Assembly: GCF_030818655.1 (NCBI RefSeq)
Contig: NZ_JAUTAN010000001.1
Span: 1,240,001 to 1,304,000 of the forward strand
Reading direction: 5' to 3'
Length of the DNA: 64,000 nucleotides
Source of the DNA: Nocardioides zeae
GTDB lineage: Bacteria > Actinomycetota > Actinomycetes > Propionibacteriales > Nocardioidaceae
Shown here: one piece after another, positions 43,162 to 52,909 of the stretch
Layout of the letters: each line of letters begins with the position of its first letter
Numbering within the stretch: position 1 is the stretch's first letter
Notes under the pieces: model-generated
What the model was told of the DNA's origin: nothing
Databases searched by the model: none
What the model saw: the letters and a program-made list of their open reading frames with translations, nothing else
Program-made: the position numbers and the translations under genes

Positions 43162-43217
43162 CGACAGCGCGGTGGTTCGCTGAGCACCCGTCTGCTCAGC
43201 GAACCACCGCGCTGTCG
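43162..43217. repeat. Perfect 25-bp-stem hairpin between convergent genes
   Basis: Arms 43162-43186 (beginning CGACAGCGCGGTGG) and 43193-43217 are exact complements around a 6-base loop (CCCGTC). It fills the 71-base gap between the stop at 43148 (+) and the stop at 43220 (-). A bidirectional terminator is likely, though no T-tract is present. Confidence 0.85.
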
Positions 43218-43219
43218 CG

Positions 43220-43613
43220 TCAGAAGATGATCCGCCAGGCCTCCGCCGCGCCGAGGATGACCAGACAGGCCAGCATGACGAGCACGGCGAGCGCGACGAC
43301 GCAGCCGAGGACGCAGCCCAGGTCGGACGAGTCGGGCGGAGGCTGCCGGCGCTCCCACTCGTCGGGCAGCGGATGACCGGCGGCCATCCACGCGCGTGCG
43401 TGGCCCGCGTCGCAGAACGACCGCACGCACCGGATCATCCAGTCGCCCTCGGGAGGCCAGTCGTCGTCGACCTCGTCCCACGGCGCCACGTCCCCGTCCC
43501 CCGTTCCAGTCCCGGAAGAGCGCGACCCGCGTCGTGTCGGGCGACCGCAGGTCCAGCGTCCGGCCGCACTGCGCGCAGACGACGCCGGCGGGCTGGTCCT
43601 CGGGTGCGTCCAC
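43220..43613 (-). pseudogene. Small Cys-rich membrane protein, frameshifted at a G run
   Basis: From GTG 43613 the frame reads an N-terminal CxxC ribbon-like start (GVVCAQCGRTLDLRSPDTTR, VALFRDWNG). The continuing protein (DVAPWDEVDDDWPPEGDW, CVRSFCDAGHARAWMAAGHP, and a C-terminal membrane helix VALAVLVMLACLVILGAA) is in another frame, reached by dropping one G from the GGGGG run near 43500. Corrected, it would be about 130 residues. The two halves fit well as one gene. Decay or a base-calling error are both possible. Function unknown. Confidence 0.6.
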
Positions 43614-43756
43614 GCCGGTGAACCTAGACCGTCGTCCCCACGTCCGGGGCCGGCGTCCCGAAACCGACGCGAGCCCGACCATCGACGACCGCTAGCATCG
43701 CGCCCGGACATGAAACGTGCCCGACCACCACGACCCGACCCCCGAGGAGCCCCCCG

Positions 43757-45745
43757 GTGCCCGACATCCTGATCACCCGCATCCACGCCGACGAGCGTGA
43801 GGAGCGGAGGGTCACGACGGGCACCAAGGCGTGGGAGCTCTTCGCCGAGCAGCCCGACGTCATCGCGGCCCGGGTCGCGGGCCAGCTGCGAGACCTCGCC
43901 CACGAGCTCGCCGACGGCGACGAGGTGGAGGCCGTCGAGATCTCCAGCCCGGACGGCCTCGACATCCTGCGGCACTCGACCGCCCACGTGCTCGCCCAGG
44001 CCGTGCAGCAGCTCTTCCCGGAGGCCAAGCTCGGCATCGGACCGCCGATCCGCGACGGGTTCTACTACGACTTCGACGTCGAGACCCCGTTCACCCCCGC
44101 GGACCTCGAGAAGATCGAGTCGCGGATGCGCAAGATCGTCAAGGAGAACCAGCGCTTCTCCCGGCGCGTCACCACCGGCGCCGACGCCTTGACCGAGCTG
44201 CAGGACGAGCCCTACAAGCTCGAGCTCATCGCGCTCAAGGGCGGGGGAGCGGCCGAGGACGCCGCCGAGGGAGCGAGCGTCGAGGTGGGCGGCGCCGAGC
44301 TGACGATCTACGACAACATCGGCCGCAGCGGCGACGTGGTCTGGAAGGACCTCTGCCGCGGCCCGCACCTGCCGACCACCAAGCGCATCCCGGCGTTCAA
44401 GCTGATGCGGTCGGCCGCGGCGTACTGGCGGGGCAACGAGAAGAACAAGCAGCTGCAGCGCGTCTACGGCACCGCCTGGGAGAGCAAGGAGGCCCTCGAG
44501 GCCCACCTGCACCGCATCGAGGAGGCCGAGCGCCGCGACCACCGCAAGCTGGGCCGTGAGCTCGACCTGTTCAGCTTCCCCGACGAGATCGGCTCCGGGC
44601 TGCCCGTCTTCCACCCCAAGGGCGGCGTCATCAAGCGCGCGATGGAGGACTACGTCCGCCAGCGGCACGTCGAGGAGGGCTTCGAGTACGTGGGCACCCC
44701 CCACATCTCGAAGGAGGGCACGTTCCACCTCTCGGGCCACCTGCCCTACTACGCCGACGGCATGTTCCCGCCCATGGAGTTCGAGGGCGAGAACTACTAC
44801 CTCAAGGCCATGAACTGCCCGATGCACAACCTGATCTTCCGCTCGCGCGGACGGTCCTACCGCGAGCTGCCGCTGCGGCTGTTCGAGTTCGGGCACGTCT
44901 ACCGCTACGAGAAGTCGGGCGTCATCCACGGCCTCACCCGGGTGCGCGGGTTCGCGCAGGACGACTCGCACTCCTACTGCACCCCCGAGCAGGCGCCGGC
45001 CGAGGTGAAGCACCTCCTCGACTTCATGCTGGGCGTGCTGCGCGACTTCGGCCTCGAGGACTTCTACCTCGAGCTGTCGACCCGCGACGAGTCGAAGCCC
45101 GACAAGTTCGTCGGCACGACCGAGCAGTGGGAGTCGGCGACCGCGGTGCTGGAGCGCGTGGCGACCGAGTCGGGTCTCGAGCTCGTCCCGGACCCCGGCG
45201 GCGCGGCGTTCTACGGCCCGAAGATCTCCGTGCAGGCGCAGGACGCCATCGGTCGCACCTGGCAGATGGGCACGGTGCAGTACGACTTCAACCAGCCCCA
45301 GGGCTTCGACCTGACCTACACCTCGTCCGACGGCTCGAAGCAGCAGCCGGTGATGATCCACGCGGCCAAGTTCGGCTCGATCGAGCGGTTCCTCGGCGTG
45401 CTCGTGGAGCACTACGCCGGCGCCTTCCCGCCCTGGCTCGCCCCGGTCCAGGTGCAGGCGATCCCGGTCGCCGAGCGCCACGTCGACTACCTGTACGACG
45501 TGGCCAAGCGCCTCAAGGCCGCCGGCATCCGCGTCGAGGTGGACGACTCCGACGACCGGATGCAGAAGAAGATCCGCAACGCGCAGCTGCAGAAGGTGCC
45601 CTTCATGGTCATCGTCGGCGACGCGGACGTCGAGGCGGGCGCGGTGTCCTTCCGCTACCGCAACGGCGACCAGGACAACGGCGTGCCGCTGGACGAGGCG
45701 ATCCAGCGCGTCGTGGACGCGGTCGCCGCCCGCACCCAGGTCTGA
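43757..45745 (+). CDS. thrS: Threonyl-tRNA synthetase
   Basis: The 662-residue class II synthetase charges tRNA-Thr. A TGS domain at the N-terminus, the editing domain with [11 protein letters not shown] and CRGPHLP, motif 2 and zinc ligand region ([36 protein letters not shown]), motif 3 ([20 protein letters not shown]), and the C-terminal anticodon-binding domain are all present. GTG at 43757. A TAGCAT box (43693-43698) is a plausible -10, leaving a ~50-base leader; no T-box fold was recognised. Confidence 0.97.
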   Translation: MPDILITRIHADEREERRVTTGTKAWELFAEQPDVIAARVAGQLRDLAHELADGDEVEAVEISSPDGLDILRHSTAHVLAQAVQQLFPEAKLGIGPPIRDGFYYDFDVETPFTPADLEKIESRMRKIVKENQRFSRRVTTGADALTELQDEPYKLELIALKGGGAAEDAAEGASVEVGGAELTIYDNIGRSGDVVWKDLCRGPHLPTTKRIPAFKLMRSAAAYWRGNEKNKQLQRVYGTAWESKEALEAHLHRIEEAERRDHRKLGRELDLFSFPDEIGSGLPVFHPKGGVIKRAMEDYVRQRHVEEGFEYVGTPHISKEGTFHLSGHLPYYADGMFPPMEFEGENYYLKAMNCPMHNLIFRSRGRSYRELPLRLFEFGHVYRYEKSGVIHGLTRVRGFAQDDSHSYCTPEQAPAEVKHLLDFMLGVLRDFGLEDFYLELSTRDESKPDKFVGTTEQWESATAVLERVATESGLELVPDPGGAAFYGPKISVQAQDAIGRTWQMGTVQYDFNQPQGFDLTYTSSDGSKQQPVMIHAAKFGSIERFLGVLVEHYAGAFPPWLAPVQVQAIPVAERHVDYLYDVAKRLKAAGIRVEVDDSDDRMQKKIRNAQLQKVPFMVIVGDADVEAGAVSFRYRNGDQDNGVPLDEAIQRVVDAVAARTQV

Positions 45746-45771
45746 GGCACGGGCCGGCGAGGAGGGCAGCA

Positions 45772-46734
45772 GTGGCACGACGGGCGCTCGGCCGACCGTG
45801 GCTGGGTGCTGTGCTCCTGCTCGGGCTCCTCGCCGGCTGCGCCGACGCCGGTACGCCGCGGGCGGACCCCTCCGCGGATTCCGCGGCGCCGACCGCGACG
45901 GACGCCACCGCCTCGGCCGGCACCGACCCGCAGGGCGACCTGGCGCGCCTCGCGGAGGGCGCCGCCGGCGACGTGCCGACCGTCGCCGTGAGCCCGACGC
46001 GGGACCCGGCCGAGGCCGTGCTCGGGGGTGACGTCTCGTGGCCGCAGTGCCCCCGCGGGATGGGCATCCCGGAGAAGCGCACGCTCGGCATGCCGATGCC
46101 GCTCGACGCGGCGGAGTACGTCGTGGTCGGGCTGACCAACGGCCCCGGCTTCCACGCGAACCCGTGCCTCGCCGACCAGCTGGCCTGGGTGGCGGACCGG
46201 CACCTCCTCGGCGCGGCGTACGCGGTCGCGAGCTTCCCCGACGACGCCACGGTCGCCGCCCACGGCGCCGCCGGTCCCTGGGCCGGGGGAGCGGAGCTCG
46301 ACCGGCTGCGCAACACGGGCTACGCGCAGGGCCGGTTCAACGTGGCGTCGTTGCGCGACACCGGGTTCACGACACCGGTGGTGTGGATCGACGTCGAGCC
46401 CGTGCCCGACTTCGCCTGGAGCGACGACCCCGTCGCCAACGCCGCGGTGGTGGAGGGCGTCGCCCGGGCCTACACCGACGCGGGCTACGCCATCGGGGTG
46501 TACTCCACGCCGTACCTGTGGGAGCAGGTCGTCGGCGACCTCGCCCTCGGGATACCGGAGTGGCGCGCCGCCGGCCACACCTCGCGCGACGAGGCGCTCG
46601 AGCGCTGTGGTCCGGACTGGTCGATCCAGGGCGGACCGGCGGTGCTGGGCCAGTGGGTCGAGGCCGACCGCGACCAGAACGTCACCTGCCCCGGCGTCGC
46701 CGCCGAGCTCGAGCGCTGGTTCCACCAGTACTGA
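45772..46734 (+). CDS. Lipoprotein with glycoside hydrolase-like (DUF1906/GH25-type) domain
   Basis: The 320-residue product has a lipoprotein signal (LLLGLLAGCAD, Cys near residue 23), a Thr/Ala/Asp-rich linker, then a TIM-barrel-like domain starting GGDVSWPQCPRGMG with YVVVGLTNGPGFHANPCL, VVWIDVEPVPDFAWSDD and YAIGVYSTPYLWEQV. The acidic WIDVEP strand resembles the catalytic region of GH25/DUF1906 wall hydrolases. GTG at 45772, GGAGG upstream. It lies 26 bases after thrS. Confidence 0.7.
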   Translation: MARRALGRPWLGAVLLLGLLAGCADAGTPRADPSADSAAPTATDATASAGTDPQGDLARLAEGAAGDVPTVAVSPTRDPAEAVLGGDVSWPQCPRGMGIPEKRTLGMPMPLDAAEYVVVGLTNGPGFHANPCLADQLAWVADRHLLGAAYAVASFPDDATVAAHGAAGPWAGGAELDRLRNTGYAQGRFNVASLRDTGFTTPVVWIDVEPVPDFAWSDDPVANAAVVEGVARAYTDAGYAIGVYSTPYLWEQVVGDLALGIPEWRAAGHTSRDEALERCGPDWSIQGGPAVLGQWVEADRDQNVTCPGVAAELERWFHQY

Positions 46735-46781
46735 CCCCGATCGATCCCGACCGACCGACCGTGACTGATGCAGGAGGACGC

Positions 46782-47366
46782 GTGACCGACCCCGACGGGT
46801 TGATGCGGCTCTACACGCCCTACCGGATGGCCTACATCGCCGGTGGCGAGCCGGCCGCGGGTGCGCCCGACGCCGCGGCCGACGCCGCGCCCGACGCCGA
46901 CGCCGGCGACGCGGAGGCGGCACCGCCCACCAGCGAGCCGGCGGGCTGCCCGTTCTGCCGGATGGTGGCCGGCACGGCGACGGGTCCGGACCTGGTGGTG
47001 GCCGAGGGCGAGACGGCGTTCGCGGTGCTCAACCTCTACCCCTACAACCCGGGGCACCTCATGGTGCTGCCGCGCCGCCACGTCGCGGACTACGTCGACC
47101 TGACCGACGCCGAGACCGTCGAGGTGGCGGCCATGACGAAGGCGGCGATCCGGGCCGTGCGCGCGATCGCGACGCCCGACGCCTTCAACGTCGGCCTCAA
47201 CCTCGGCTCGGCGGCGGGCGGGTCGCTGGCCGCCCACCTGCACCAGCACGTGGTGCCGCGGTGGTCCGGTGACGCGAACTTCATGACGGTGCTGGGCGGC
47301 ACCAAGACGCTGCCGCAGCTGCTCACCGACACGCGCGACCTCCTGCGGGACGCGTGGTCGGCGTGA
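46782..47366 (+). CDS. HIT-family nucleotide hydrolase/transferase
   Basis: The 194-residue protein has the histidine triad HLHQHVVPRW near residue 153 and the usual ALNLYPYNPGHLMVLPRRHV segment. A zinc-type CPFC pair precedes the domain. An Ala/Asp/Pro-rich insertion (about 22-50) lies in the N-terminus. GTG at 46782 has AGGAGGA just upstream. The place between thrS and PI-phosphate synthase is conserved in actinobacteria. Confidence 0.88.
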   Translation: MTDPDGLMRLYTPYRMAYIAGGEPAAGAPDAAADAAPDADAGDAEAAPPTSEPAGCPFCRMVAGTATGPDLVVAEGETAFAVLNLYPYNPGHLMVLPRRHVADYVDLTDAETVEVAAMTKAAIRAVRAIATPDAFNVGLNLGSAAGGSLAAHLHQHVVPRWSGDANFMTVLGGTKTLPQLLTDTRDLLRDAWSA

Positions 47367-48157
47367 GCGCCCCCGACCCCGACGACGTCCGGCTCGCAGG
47401 GGCGCTCGTCCGCGAGGCGGGCTCGCTCGCGGCTCGGATGCGCGCCGACGGGGTCGAGGGCCTCGGCGTCGAGCAGAAGACCTCGGTCTCCGACGTGGTG
47501 ACCGCGGCCGACCGGGCGGCGGAGGAGCTGGTCGCCCGACGGCTGTCGGAGGAGCGCCCGGACGACGGCGTGCTGGGGGAGGAGGGGGTCGACGAGCCCG
47601 GCACGAGCGGGCGGCGCTGGGTCATCGACCCGGTCGACGGCACCTACAACTTCCTCTCCGGCCTCACCTGGTGGTGCTCGGCGGTGGCGCTGCTCGACGG
47701 CGACGAGTTGGTGCTCGGCGCGATCTACCACCCCCACGACGACGCGCTCCACCTCGGCGGGCCCGGCCTGCCGAGCACGCGCGACGGCGTGCCGATCGGG
47801 CCGCTCCGCGACGTACCGCTCGCGCGCACCAGCATGGCCACCTACTTCGCCCCCGGCGACCTGGCGGCGAGCGCGGGCGCGGGCGCGGCGTTCTACCGCG
47901 CCGCGGGCAGCGCCGCGGCGGTCCGCATGCTCGGCTCCGGCAGCATGGACGCCACCGCGGTCGCCCAGGGGCAGGTCGGGCTCGTGCTCCAGCACTCCGT
48001 GCCCCCGTGGGACGAGCTCCCCGGCGCCGCCCTCGTGCGGGGCGCGGGCGGCACGACGCAGCGGGTGCGCCACGAGGGCCTCGAGTGGTACGCCGCGGGG
48101 GCGCCCACCGCCGTCGCCCAGGCCTGCGCGGCCCTGGTGGACGGGGCCGACGGGTGA
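47363..48157 (+). CDS. Inositol monophosphatase-family protein
   Basis: The 264-residue phosphatase has the metal-binding motifs: VSDVVTAADRAAEE, VLGEEGV, and WVIDPVDGTYNFLSGL (DPxDGTxNF), and a C-terminal PPWDELPGAALVRGAGG. It probably dephosphorylates inositol-1-phosphate to supply inositol for phosphatidylinositol. GTG at 47363 overlaps the HIT stop (GTGA); GTG at 47354 is an alternative. The neighbouring PI-phosphate synthase supports this role. Confidence 0.88.
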   Translation: MSAPDPDDVRLAGALVREAGSLAARMRADGVEGLGVEQKTSVSDVVTAADRAAEELVARRLSEERPDDGVLGEEGVDEPGTSGRRWVIDPVDGTYNFLSGLTWWCSAVALLDGDELVLGAIYHPHDDALHLGGPGLPSTRDGVPIGPLRDVPLARTSMATYFAPGDLAASAGAGAAFYRAAGSAAAVRMLGSGSMDATAVAQGQVGLVLQHSVPPWDELPGAALVRGAGGTTQRVRHEGLEWYAAGAPTAVAQACAALVDGADG

Positions 48158-48179
48158 TCGTCCGGCGCTGGTGATGGCC

Positions 48180-48185
48180 TAACCT
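48180..48185 (+). promoter_or_regulatory. -10 box of leaderless PI-phosphate synthase transcript
   Basis: TAACCT ends 9 bases before the ATG at 48195, with no Shine-Dalgarno. Confidence 0.4.
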
Positions 48186-48194
48186 GCCACCACC

Positions 48195-48824
48195 ATGCTC
48201 GAGCGCTTCCGCGGGTTCTGGACCCGCCTCCTCTCGCCCGTCGCCCGCTTCCTCATCCGCCGCGGTGTCAGCCCCGACGCGGTGACGCTCGTCGGCACCC
48301 TCGGGGTCTGCGCGGGCGCCCTGGTCTTCTTCCCGCAGGGCCACCTGCTGGCCGGCGTCCTCTTCATCACGGCCTTCGTCTTCTCCGACCTCATCGACGG
48401 GTTCATGGCGCGCGAGACGGGTCGCACCAGCAAGTTCGGTGCGTTCCTCGACTCCACGCTCGACCGCATCGGGGACGGCGCGATCTTCGGGGGGCTCGCC
48501 CTCTACTGGGCCGGTCCGGGGGACTCCGACCTCTACCTGGTCCTCAGCCTCGTCTGCCTGGTCATGGGCAGCGTGACGTCCTACGCGCGGGCCCGTGCCG
48601 AGGGCCTGGGCTACCAGGCCAAGGTCGGCATCGCCGAGCGCAGCGACCGCCTCGTCTCGATCCTCGTCATGACCGGGCTCGGCGCGCTGCTCGGCCTCCC
48701 GATCCTCCAGCAGGTCACCCTGTGGGCCCTGGCGGCGGCGAGCACCGTGACCGTCGTGCAGCGCATCTGGGTGGTCCGCCAGCAGGCGATGGACGAGCAC
48801 GACGCAGCGGCCGGAGGTGCCTGA
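48195..48824 (+). CDS. CDP-alcohol phosphatidyltransferase (PI-phosphate synthase)
   Basis: A 209-residue integral membrane enzyme with about six helices. The CDP-alcohol motif D-x2-DG-x2-AR-x8-G-x3-D-x3-D is complete in DLIDGFMARETGR and SKFGAFLDSTLD. In actinobacteria this position (after HIT/IMPase) encodes phosphatidylinositol-phosphate synthase, which joins CDP-diacylglycerol and inositol phosphate. The acyltransferase and pimA genes that often follow are absent here. Confidence 0.88.
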   Translation: MLERFRGFWTRLLSPVARFLIRRGVSPDAVTLVGTLGVCAGALVFFPQGHLLAGVLFITAFVFSDLIDGFMARETGRTSKFGAFLDSTLDRIGDGAIFGGLALYWAGPGDSDLYLVLSLVCLVMGSVTSYARARAEGLGYQAKVGIAERSDRLVSILVMTGLGALLGLPILQQVTLWALAAASTVTVVQRIWVVRQQAMDEHDAAAGGA

Positions 48825-48968
48825 GCGCACCTGCGGCCGAACGTGACACTCTGAATGTTACATAACCCTTGACATCGTCCGGGCCGCGACGCAGGCTGGT
48901 GCGACCGGGTGGTTCTCCGCCACCCCCGCGCCGGTCACGACGCGGTCCGCGACGACGAGGAGGGCACC

Positions 48969-50042
48969 ATGTCCGCCCAGGCCCACGAGCTGCACGAGGT
49001 CGACGAGACGCGAGGGACGGCCGCCACCGAGCCGCGTTCCCGGCTCGAGCTCATCGACTGGAACGAGCCGGAGGTGCCCGACGGCCTCACCGACGCGGAG
49101 TACGACGAGGTGCTGCACCGGCTCTCGGTCGCGTCCGTCGAGCGCCACTTCGACGCCTTCGCCGACATCGACTGGGACCACCCCGACTTCGAGGTGCGGG
49201 CCGACGACCCGCGGTGGGTGCTCCCCGACGTCGACCCGGTGGGCCGCCACCCCTGGTACAAGGCGCTGCCGCTCGAGGAGCAGATCCGGGTGGGCCAGTG
49301 GCGCTACGCCAACATCTTCAAGGTCGGCCTGCAGTTCGAGAACATCCTGATCCGCGGGATCATGCAGTACGTCTTCACCGCCGAGAACGGCTCGAAGGAG
49401 TACCGGTACCTCACCCACGAGGCGACCGAGGAGTGCCACCACACGCAGATGTTCCAGGAGGGCGTCAACCGGATGGGCGTGGACGCCCCCGGCATGCCCC
49501 GCTGGCTGCGCGCGGTCGCGTGGGCGCTCCCGCTGGCCGCGAGCAAGGTGCCGCTGGCGTTCTTCATCGGCGTGCTCGCCGGCGAGGAGCCCATCGACCA
49601 CACGCAGAAGGCGCTGCTCCGCGAGGACGTCGACGTCCACCCGATGATCAAGCGCATCATGCAGATCCACGTGGCCGAGGAGGCGCGGCACATCTCGTTC
49701 GCGCACGAGTACGTCAAGCGCAACGCCCCCCGCGTCGGCCCCGTCGACCGCTTCCTCGTATCGGTCGCCTTCCCCATCATCATGCGGGTGCTCGGCGACG
49801 CGATCCTCGTGCCGGTCAAGGAGTTCCAGCAGGAGTTCTCCATCCCCGACCAGGTGATCGACGAGCTGTTCTGGGAGTCGCCCGAGTCGAAGGTGTTCCT
49901 CAGCGAGCTGTTCTCCGACGTGCGGATGCTCGCCGAGGAGTCGGGTCTCATGACCCGCTTCTCCCGTCGGATCTGGCGAGCGCTGGGCATCGACGGTCGC
50001 CCGTCGCGCTACCGCAGCGAGCCCGCCGTGAAGTTCGCCTGA
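48969..50042 (+). CDS. AurF-like diiron oxygenase
   Basis: The 357-residue helical protein has ferritin-like diiron ligands in HEATEECHHTQMFQEG and HVAEEARHISFAHEY (ExxH-type motifs), as in the AurF/p-aminobenzoate N-oxygenase family. The substrate is unknown. ATG at 48969 lies just after a GAGGAGGGCACC ribosome site. A TTGACA-like -35 (48870s) lies upstream. It is followed by a ferredoxin-NADP reductase fusion, a plausible electron source. The gene lies where actinobacteria usually carry PIM-synthesis genes. Confidence 0.82.
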   Translation: MSAQAHELHEVDETRGTAATEPRSRLELIDWNEPEVPDGLTDAEYDEVLHRLSVASVERHFDAFADIDWDHPDFEVRADDPRWVLPDVDPVGRHPWYKALPLEEQIRVGQWRYANIFKVGLQFENILIRGIMQYVFTAENGSKEYRYLTHEATEECHHTQMFQEGVNRMGVDAPGMPRWLRAVAWALPLAASKVPLAFFIGVLAGEEPIDHTQKALLREDVDVHPMIKRIMQIHVAEEARHISFAHEYVKRNAPRVGPVDRFLVSVAFPIIMRVLGDAILVPVKEFQQEFSIPDQVIDELFWESPESKVFLSELFSDVRMLAEESGLMTRFSRRIWRALGIDGRPSRYRSEPAVKFA

Positions 50043-50063
50043 GCCCCTCGCGCGCCAGGACCG

Positions 50064-50126
50064 CCCTCCCGACACCCACCCTCCCGACACCCCACCCTCC
50101 CGACACCCCACCCTCCCGACACCCCG
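50064..50126. repeat. Tandem repeat, four copies of a 16-base unit
   Basis: CCCTCCCGACACCCCA is repeated at 50064 (15 bases, one C short), 50079, 50095 and 50111 (last base G). It lies between the AurF-like stop and a strong hairpin. It is too regular and unspaced for CRISPR. Copy number may vary between strains. Confidence 0.85.
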
Positions 50127-50129
50127 CCC

Positions 50130-50163
50130 CGCGGCGGCGCCGACCTGCGTCGGCGCCGCCGCG
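50130..50163. terminator. 15-bp-stem hairpin after AurF-like gene
   Basis: CGCGGCGGCGCCGAC (50130-50144) pairs exactly with 50149-50163 around a CTGC tetraloop. No T-tract follows, but the strength and position suit a terminator. Confidence 0.6.
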
Positions 50164-50189
50164 TGCCGCTCCCGAGGCCGGAGAACCCC

Positions 50190-51968
50190 ATGCCCCACGT
50201 CGTGACCCGATCCTGCTGCGGCGACGCCTCCTGCGTCTTCGCGTGTCCGGTCAACTGCATCCACCCCACGCCCGACGAGCCGGACTTCGCGACGGCCGAG
50301 ATGCTCTACGTCGACCCGGTCGCCTGCGTCGACTGCGGGGCGTGTGTCTCCGCGTGCCCGGTCGGGGCGATCAAGCCGCACACCAAGCTGACGGACGCCG
50401 AGCTGCCGTTCCTCGAGATCAACCAGCTCTTCCACACGCCGCCGGCACCGCGCCCGGTCCAGGCACCGCTCCGCACGATCGCCCGCACGGACCCCGCGCG
50501 GGGCGGGCTGCGGGTCGCGATCGTGGGCTCCGGGCCGGCGGCGCTGTACGCCGCGGACGAGGTGCTCAAGCAGGACGGCGCCCGGGTCACCGTCGTGGAC
50601 CGGCTCCCGACGCCGTACGGGCTGGCGCGGGCCGGTGTCGCGCCCGACCACCCGGACACGCGCGCGGTGATCGGTCTCTTCCGGGAGATCGAGCGCCAGC
50701 CCGGCTTCTCCTACGTGCTCGGTGCCGAGGTGGGCACGGACCTGACCCACGACGACCTCCTGGCACACCACCACGCGGTGCTCTACGCCACCGGTGCGTC
50801 CCTCGACCGGCGGCTCGGCGTGCCGGGTGAGGACCTGCCCGGCAGCGGCACGGCGACGGCCTTCGTGGCCTGGTACAACGGCCACCCCGACCACACGGAG
50901 CTCGACGTGCCGCTCGACGCCGAGCGGGTCGTCGTCGTGGGCAACGGCAACGTCGCGCTCGACGTGGCGCGGATCCTCGCCACCGACCCCGAGCGCCTGG
51001 CCGGCACCGACATCGCCGACCACGCCCTCGCCGCCCTGCGCGAGAGCAAGGTGCGCGAGGTCGTGCTGGTGGCTCGCCGCGGGGCCGGGCAGGCGGCGTA
51101 CACGCTGCCCGAGCTGACCGGGCTCGCCATGCGCGACGACATCGACCTCGTCGTCGAGGGGGGCCTGCGCCTCGACGACGAGACGCTGCGGCGACGGGCC
51201 GCGGGCACGCTGGAGCCCATGCTCGAGCAGAAGCTGCGCGTGCTCGAGCAGCTGCCCGAGCCGCGCGGGGCCGGGCGACGTCGGGTGGTGCTGCGGTTCG
51301 GCGCATCCCCCGTGCGCGTGCTCGGCGAGGGGGCCGTGACGGGGCTCGAGCTCGTCGAGAACGACCTGGTCCTCGACGCCGACGGCAACGTGCGTGCCGT
51401 GGCCACCGACCGCACGAGCCTCCTCGACGCGGGCCTGGTGCTCCGCTCGGTCGGCTACCGCGGCCGCCCAGTGGCCGGCGTCCCGTTCGACGAGGTGTCG
51501 GCCACGATCCCGAACCGGGCCGGCCGCGTCGTCGACGCGGCGGGCACCGCCGTGCCGGGCACGTACGTCGCGGGGTGGGTCAAGCGCGGCCCGTCGGGCT
51601 TCATCGGCACCAACAAGAGCGATGCCGAGGAGACGGTCGCCCACCTCGTCGACGACTTCAACGCGGGGGCGCTCCCGGACCCGGCGCGGGCACTGACGTC
51701 GTTCGCGGCGCTCGTGCGGCAGCGGGTGCCCGGCGCGCTCGACCTCGACGGCTGGCGCGCCGTCGACTCCTACGAGCGGGCGTGGGGGGCGGAGCACGGT
51801 CGGCCGCGGCGCCGTCTCGTCGACCGGGCCGACATGGCCGAGGTCGTGCGGGTGGCCGCCGAGCGGCGTCGGCAGGAGGAGCTGGACCGGGCCCGGCGCA
51901 CCCGCAGCGTGCCGTGGCGCCGGTCCGAGGGACGGGCGCCGACGGGACCTGTCACCCCTCGGCTCTAG
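50190..51968 (+). CDS. fprB: Ferredoxin / ferredoxin-NADP reductase fusion (FprB type)
   Basis: The 592-residue flavoprotein starts with a bacterial-type ferredoxin domain ([34 protein letters not shown]; two clusters) and continues with an FAD/NADP adrenodoxin-reductase-like domain ([70 protein letters not shown]). It moves electrons between NADPH and ferredoxins or P450s/oxygenases. I take ATG 50190 (GGAG 7 bases upstream) over GTG 50163, which lies at the end of the hairpin. It could serve the AurF-like oxygenase. Confidence 0.92.
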   Translation: MPHVVTRSCCGDASCVFACPVNCIHPTPDEPDFATAEMLYVDPVACVDCGACVSACPVGAIKPHTKLTDAELPFLEINQLFHTPPAPRPVQAPLRTIARTDPARGGLRVAIVGSGPAALYAADEVLKQDGARVTVVDRLPTPYGLARAGVAPDHPDTRAVIGLFREIERQPGFSYVLGAEVGTDLTHDDLLAHHHAVLYATGASLDRRLGVPGEDLPGSGTATAFVAWYNGHPDHTELDVPLDAERVVVVGNGNVALDVARILATDPERLAGTDIADHALAALRESKVREVVLVARRGAGQAAYTLPELTGLAMRDDIDLVVEGGLRLDDETLRRRAAGTLEPMLEQKLRVLEQLPEPRGAGRRRVVLRFGASPVRVLGEGAVTGLELVENDLVLDADGNVRAVATDRTSLLDAGLVLRSVGYRGRPVAGVPFDEVSATIPNRAGRVVDAAGTAVPGTYVAGWVKRGPSGFIGTNKSDAEETVAHLVDDFNAGALPDPARALTSFAALVRQRVPGALDLDGWRAVDSYERAWGAEHGRPRRRLVDRADMAEVVRVAAERRRQEELDRARRTRSVPWRRSEGRAPTGPVTPRL

Positions 51969-51971
51969 GGT
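51966..51971 (+). promoter_or_regulatory. -10 box of leaderless pdxS transcript
   Basis: TAGGGT overlaps the fprB stop codon and ends 7 bases before the pdxS ATG. There is no Shine-Dalgarno. Confidence 0.45.
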
Positions 51972-51978
51972 TCCGCCC

Positions 51979-52890
51979 ATGACGAGCACGGAGAACAGCG
52001 GCACCCCCTCGAGCACGGGCACCTCCCGCGTGAAGCGCGGCATGGCGGAGATGCTCAAGGGTGGCGTGATCATGGACGTGGTCACGCCGGAGCAGGCGAA
52101 GATCGCCGAGGACGCCGGCGCGGTGGCGGTGATGGCGCTCGAGCGGGTGCCGGCTGACATCCGTGCGCAGGGCGGGGTGTCGCGAATGAGTGACCCCGAC
52201 ATGATCGACGGAATCATCGAGGCGGTCTCGATCCCCGTGATGGCCAAGGCCCGGATCGGGCACTTCGCCGAGGCGCAGGTGCTGCAGTCGCTCGGGGTGG
52301 ACTACATCGACGAGTCCGAGGTGCTGACGCCGGCGGACTACGCGAACCACATCGACAAGTGGCAGTTCACGGTTCCGTTCGTGTGCGGGGCGACGAACCT
52401 GGGCGAGGCACTGCGGCGCATCACCGAGGGCGCGGCGATGATCCGCTCCAAGGGCGAAGCCGGCACGGGCGACGTGTCCAACGCGGTGATGCACATGCGC
52501 ACGATCGGTGGCGAGATCCGACGGCTGGGTGCGCTGACCCCGGACGAGCTCTACGTCGCGGCCAAGGAGCTGCAGGCGCCGTACGAGCTGGTGGCGGAGG
52601 TCGCGGCCAGCGGAAAGCTCCCGGTGGTGCTGTTCACCGCCGGCGGCATCGCGACGCCCGCCGACGCGGCGATGATGATGCAGCTGGGCGCCGAGGGCGT
52701 GTTCGTGGGCTCCGGCATCTTCAAGTCGGGTAACCCGGCGCAGCGTGCCGAGGCGATCGTGAAGGCGACGACGTTCCACGACGACCCCGACGTGGTCGCG
52801 AAGGTGTCGCGCGGGCTGGGTGAGGCGATGGTCGGGATCAACGTCGAGGAGATCCCGCAGCCCCACCGCCTCGCCGAGCGCGGTTGGTGA
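51979..52890 (+). CDS. pdxS: Pyridoxal 5'-phosphate synthase subunit PdxS
   Basis: The 303-residue TIM-barrel subunit makes PLP from ribose 5-phosphate, glyceraldehyde 3-phosphate and ammonia. Signature blocks: [47 protein letters not shown] (Schiff-base Lys), [17 protein letters not shown] and [20 protein letters not shown]. PdxT, which supplies ammonia, follows after one intervening gene. Confidence 0.97.
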   Translation: MTSTENSGTPSSTGTSRVKRGMAEMLKGGVIMDVVTPEQAKIAEDAGAVAVMALERVPADIRAQGGVSRMSDPDMIDGIIEAVSIPVMAKARIGHFAEAQVLQSLGVDYIDESEVLTPADYANHIDKWQFTVPFVCGATNLGEALRRITEGAAMIRSKGEAGTGDVSNAVMHMRTIGGEIRRLGALTPDELYVAAKELQAPYELVAEVAASGKLPVVLFTAGGIATPADAAMMMQLGAEGVFVGSGIFKSGNPAQRAEAIVKATTFHDDPDVVAKVSRGLGEAMVGINVEEIPQPHRLAERGW

Positions 52891-52909
52891 CGTCCGCGAG
52901 GATCTCCGG

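Noticed and set aside
43220..45778. 852-codon minus-strand ORF antisense to thrS
   Set aside because: Composition is a reverse-frame shadow (Val/Asp/Leu/Arg-rich, no domain). Only its last ~90 codons coincide with a real small gene.
50064..50126. Possible CRISPR array
   Set aside because: The units are 16 bases and directly abutting without spacers; no cas genes are present.
50163..50189. GTG at 50163 as the fprB start
   Set aside because: It begins at the last base of a 15-bp hairpin, and the ATG at 50190 has a proper GGAG and starts the ferredoxin signature.
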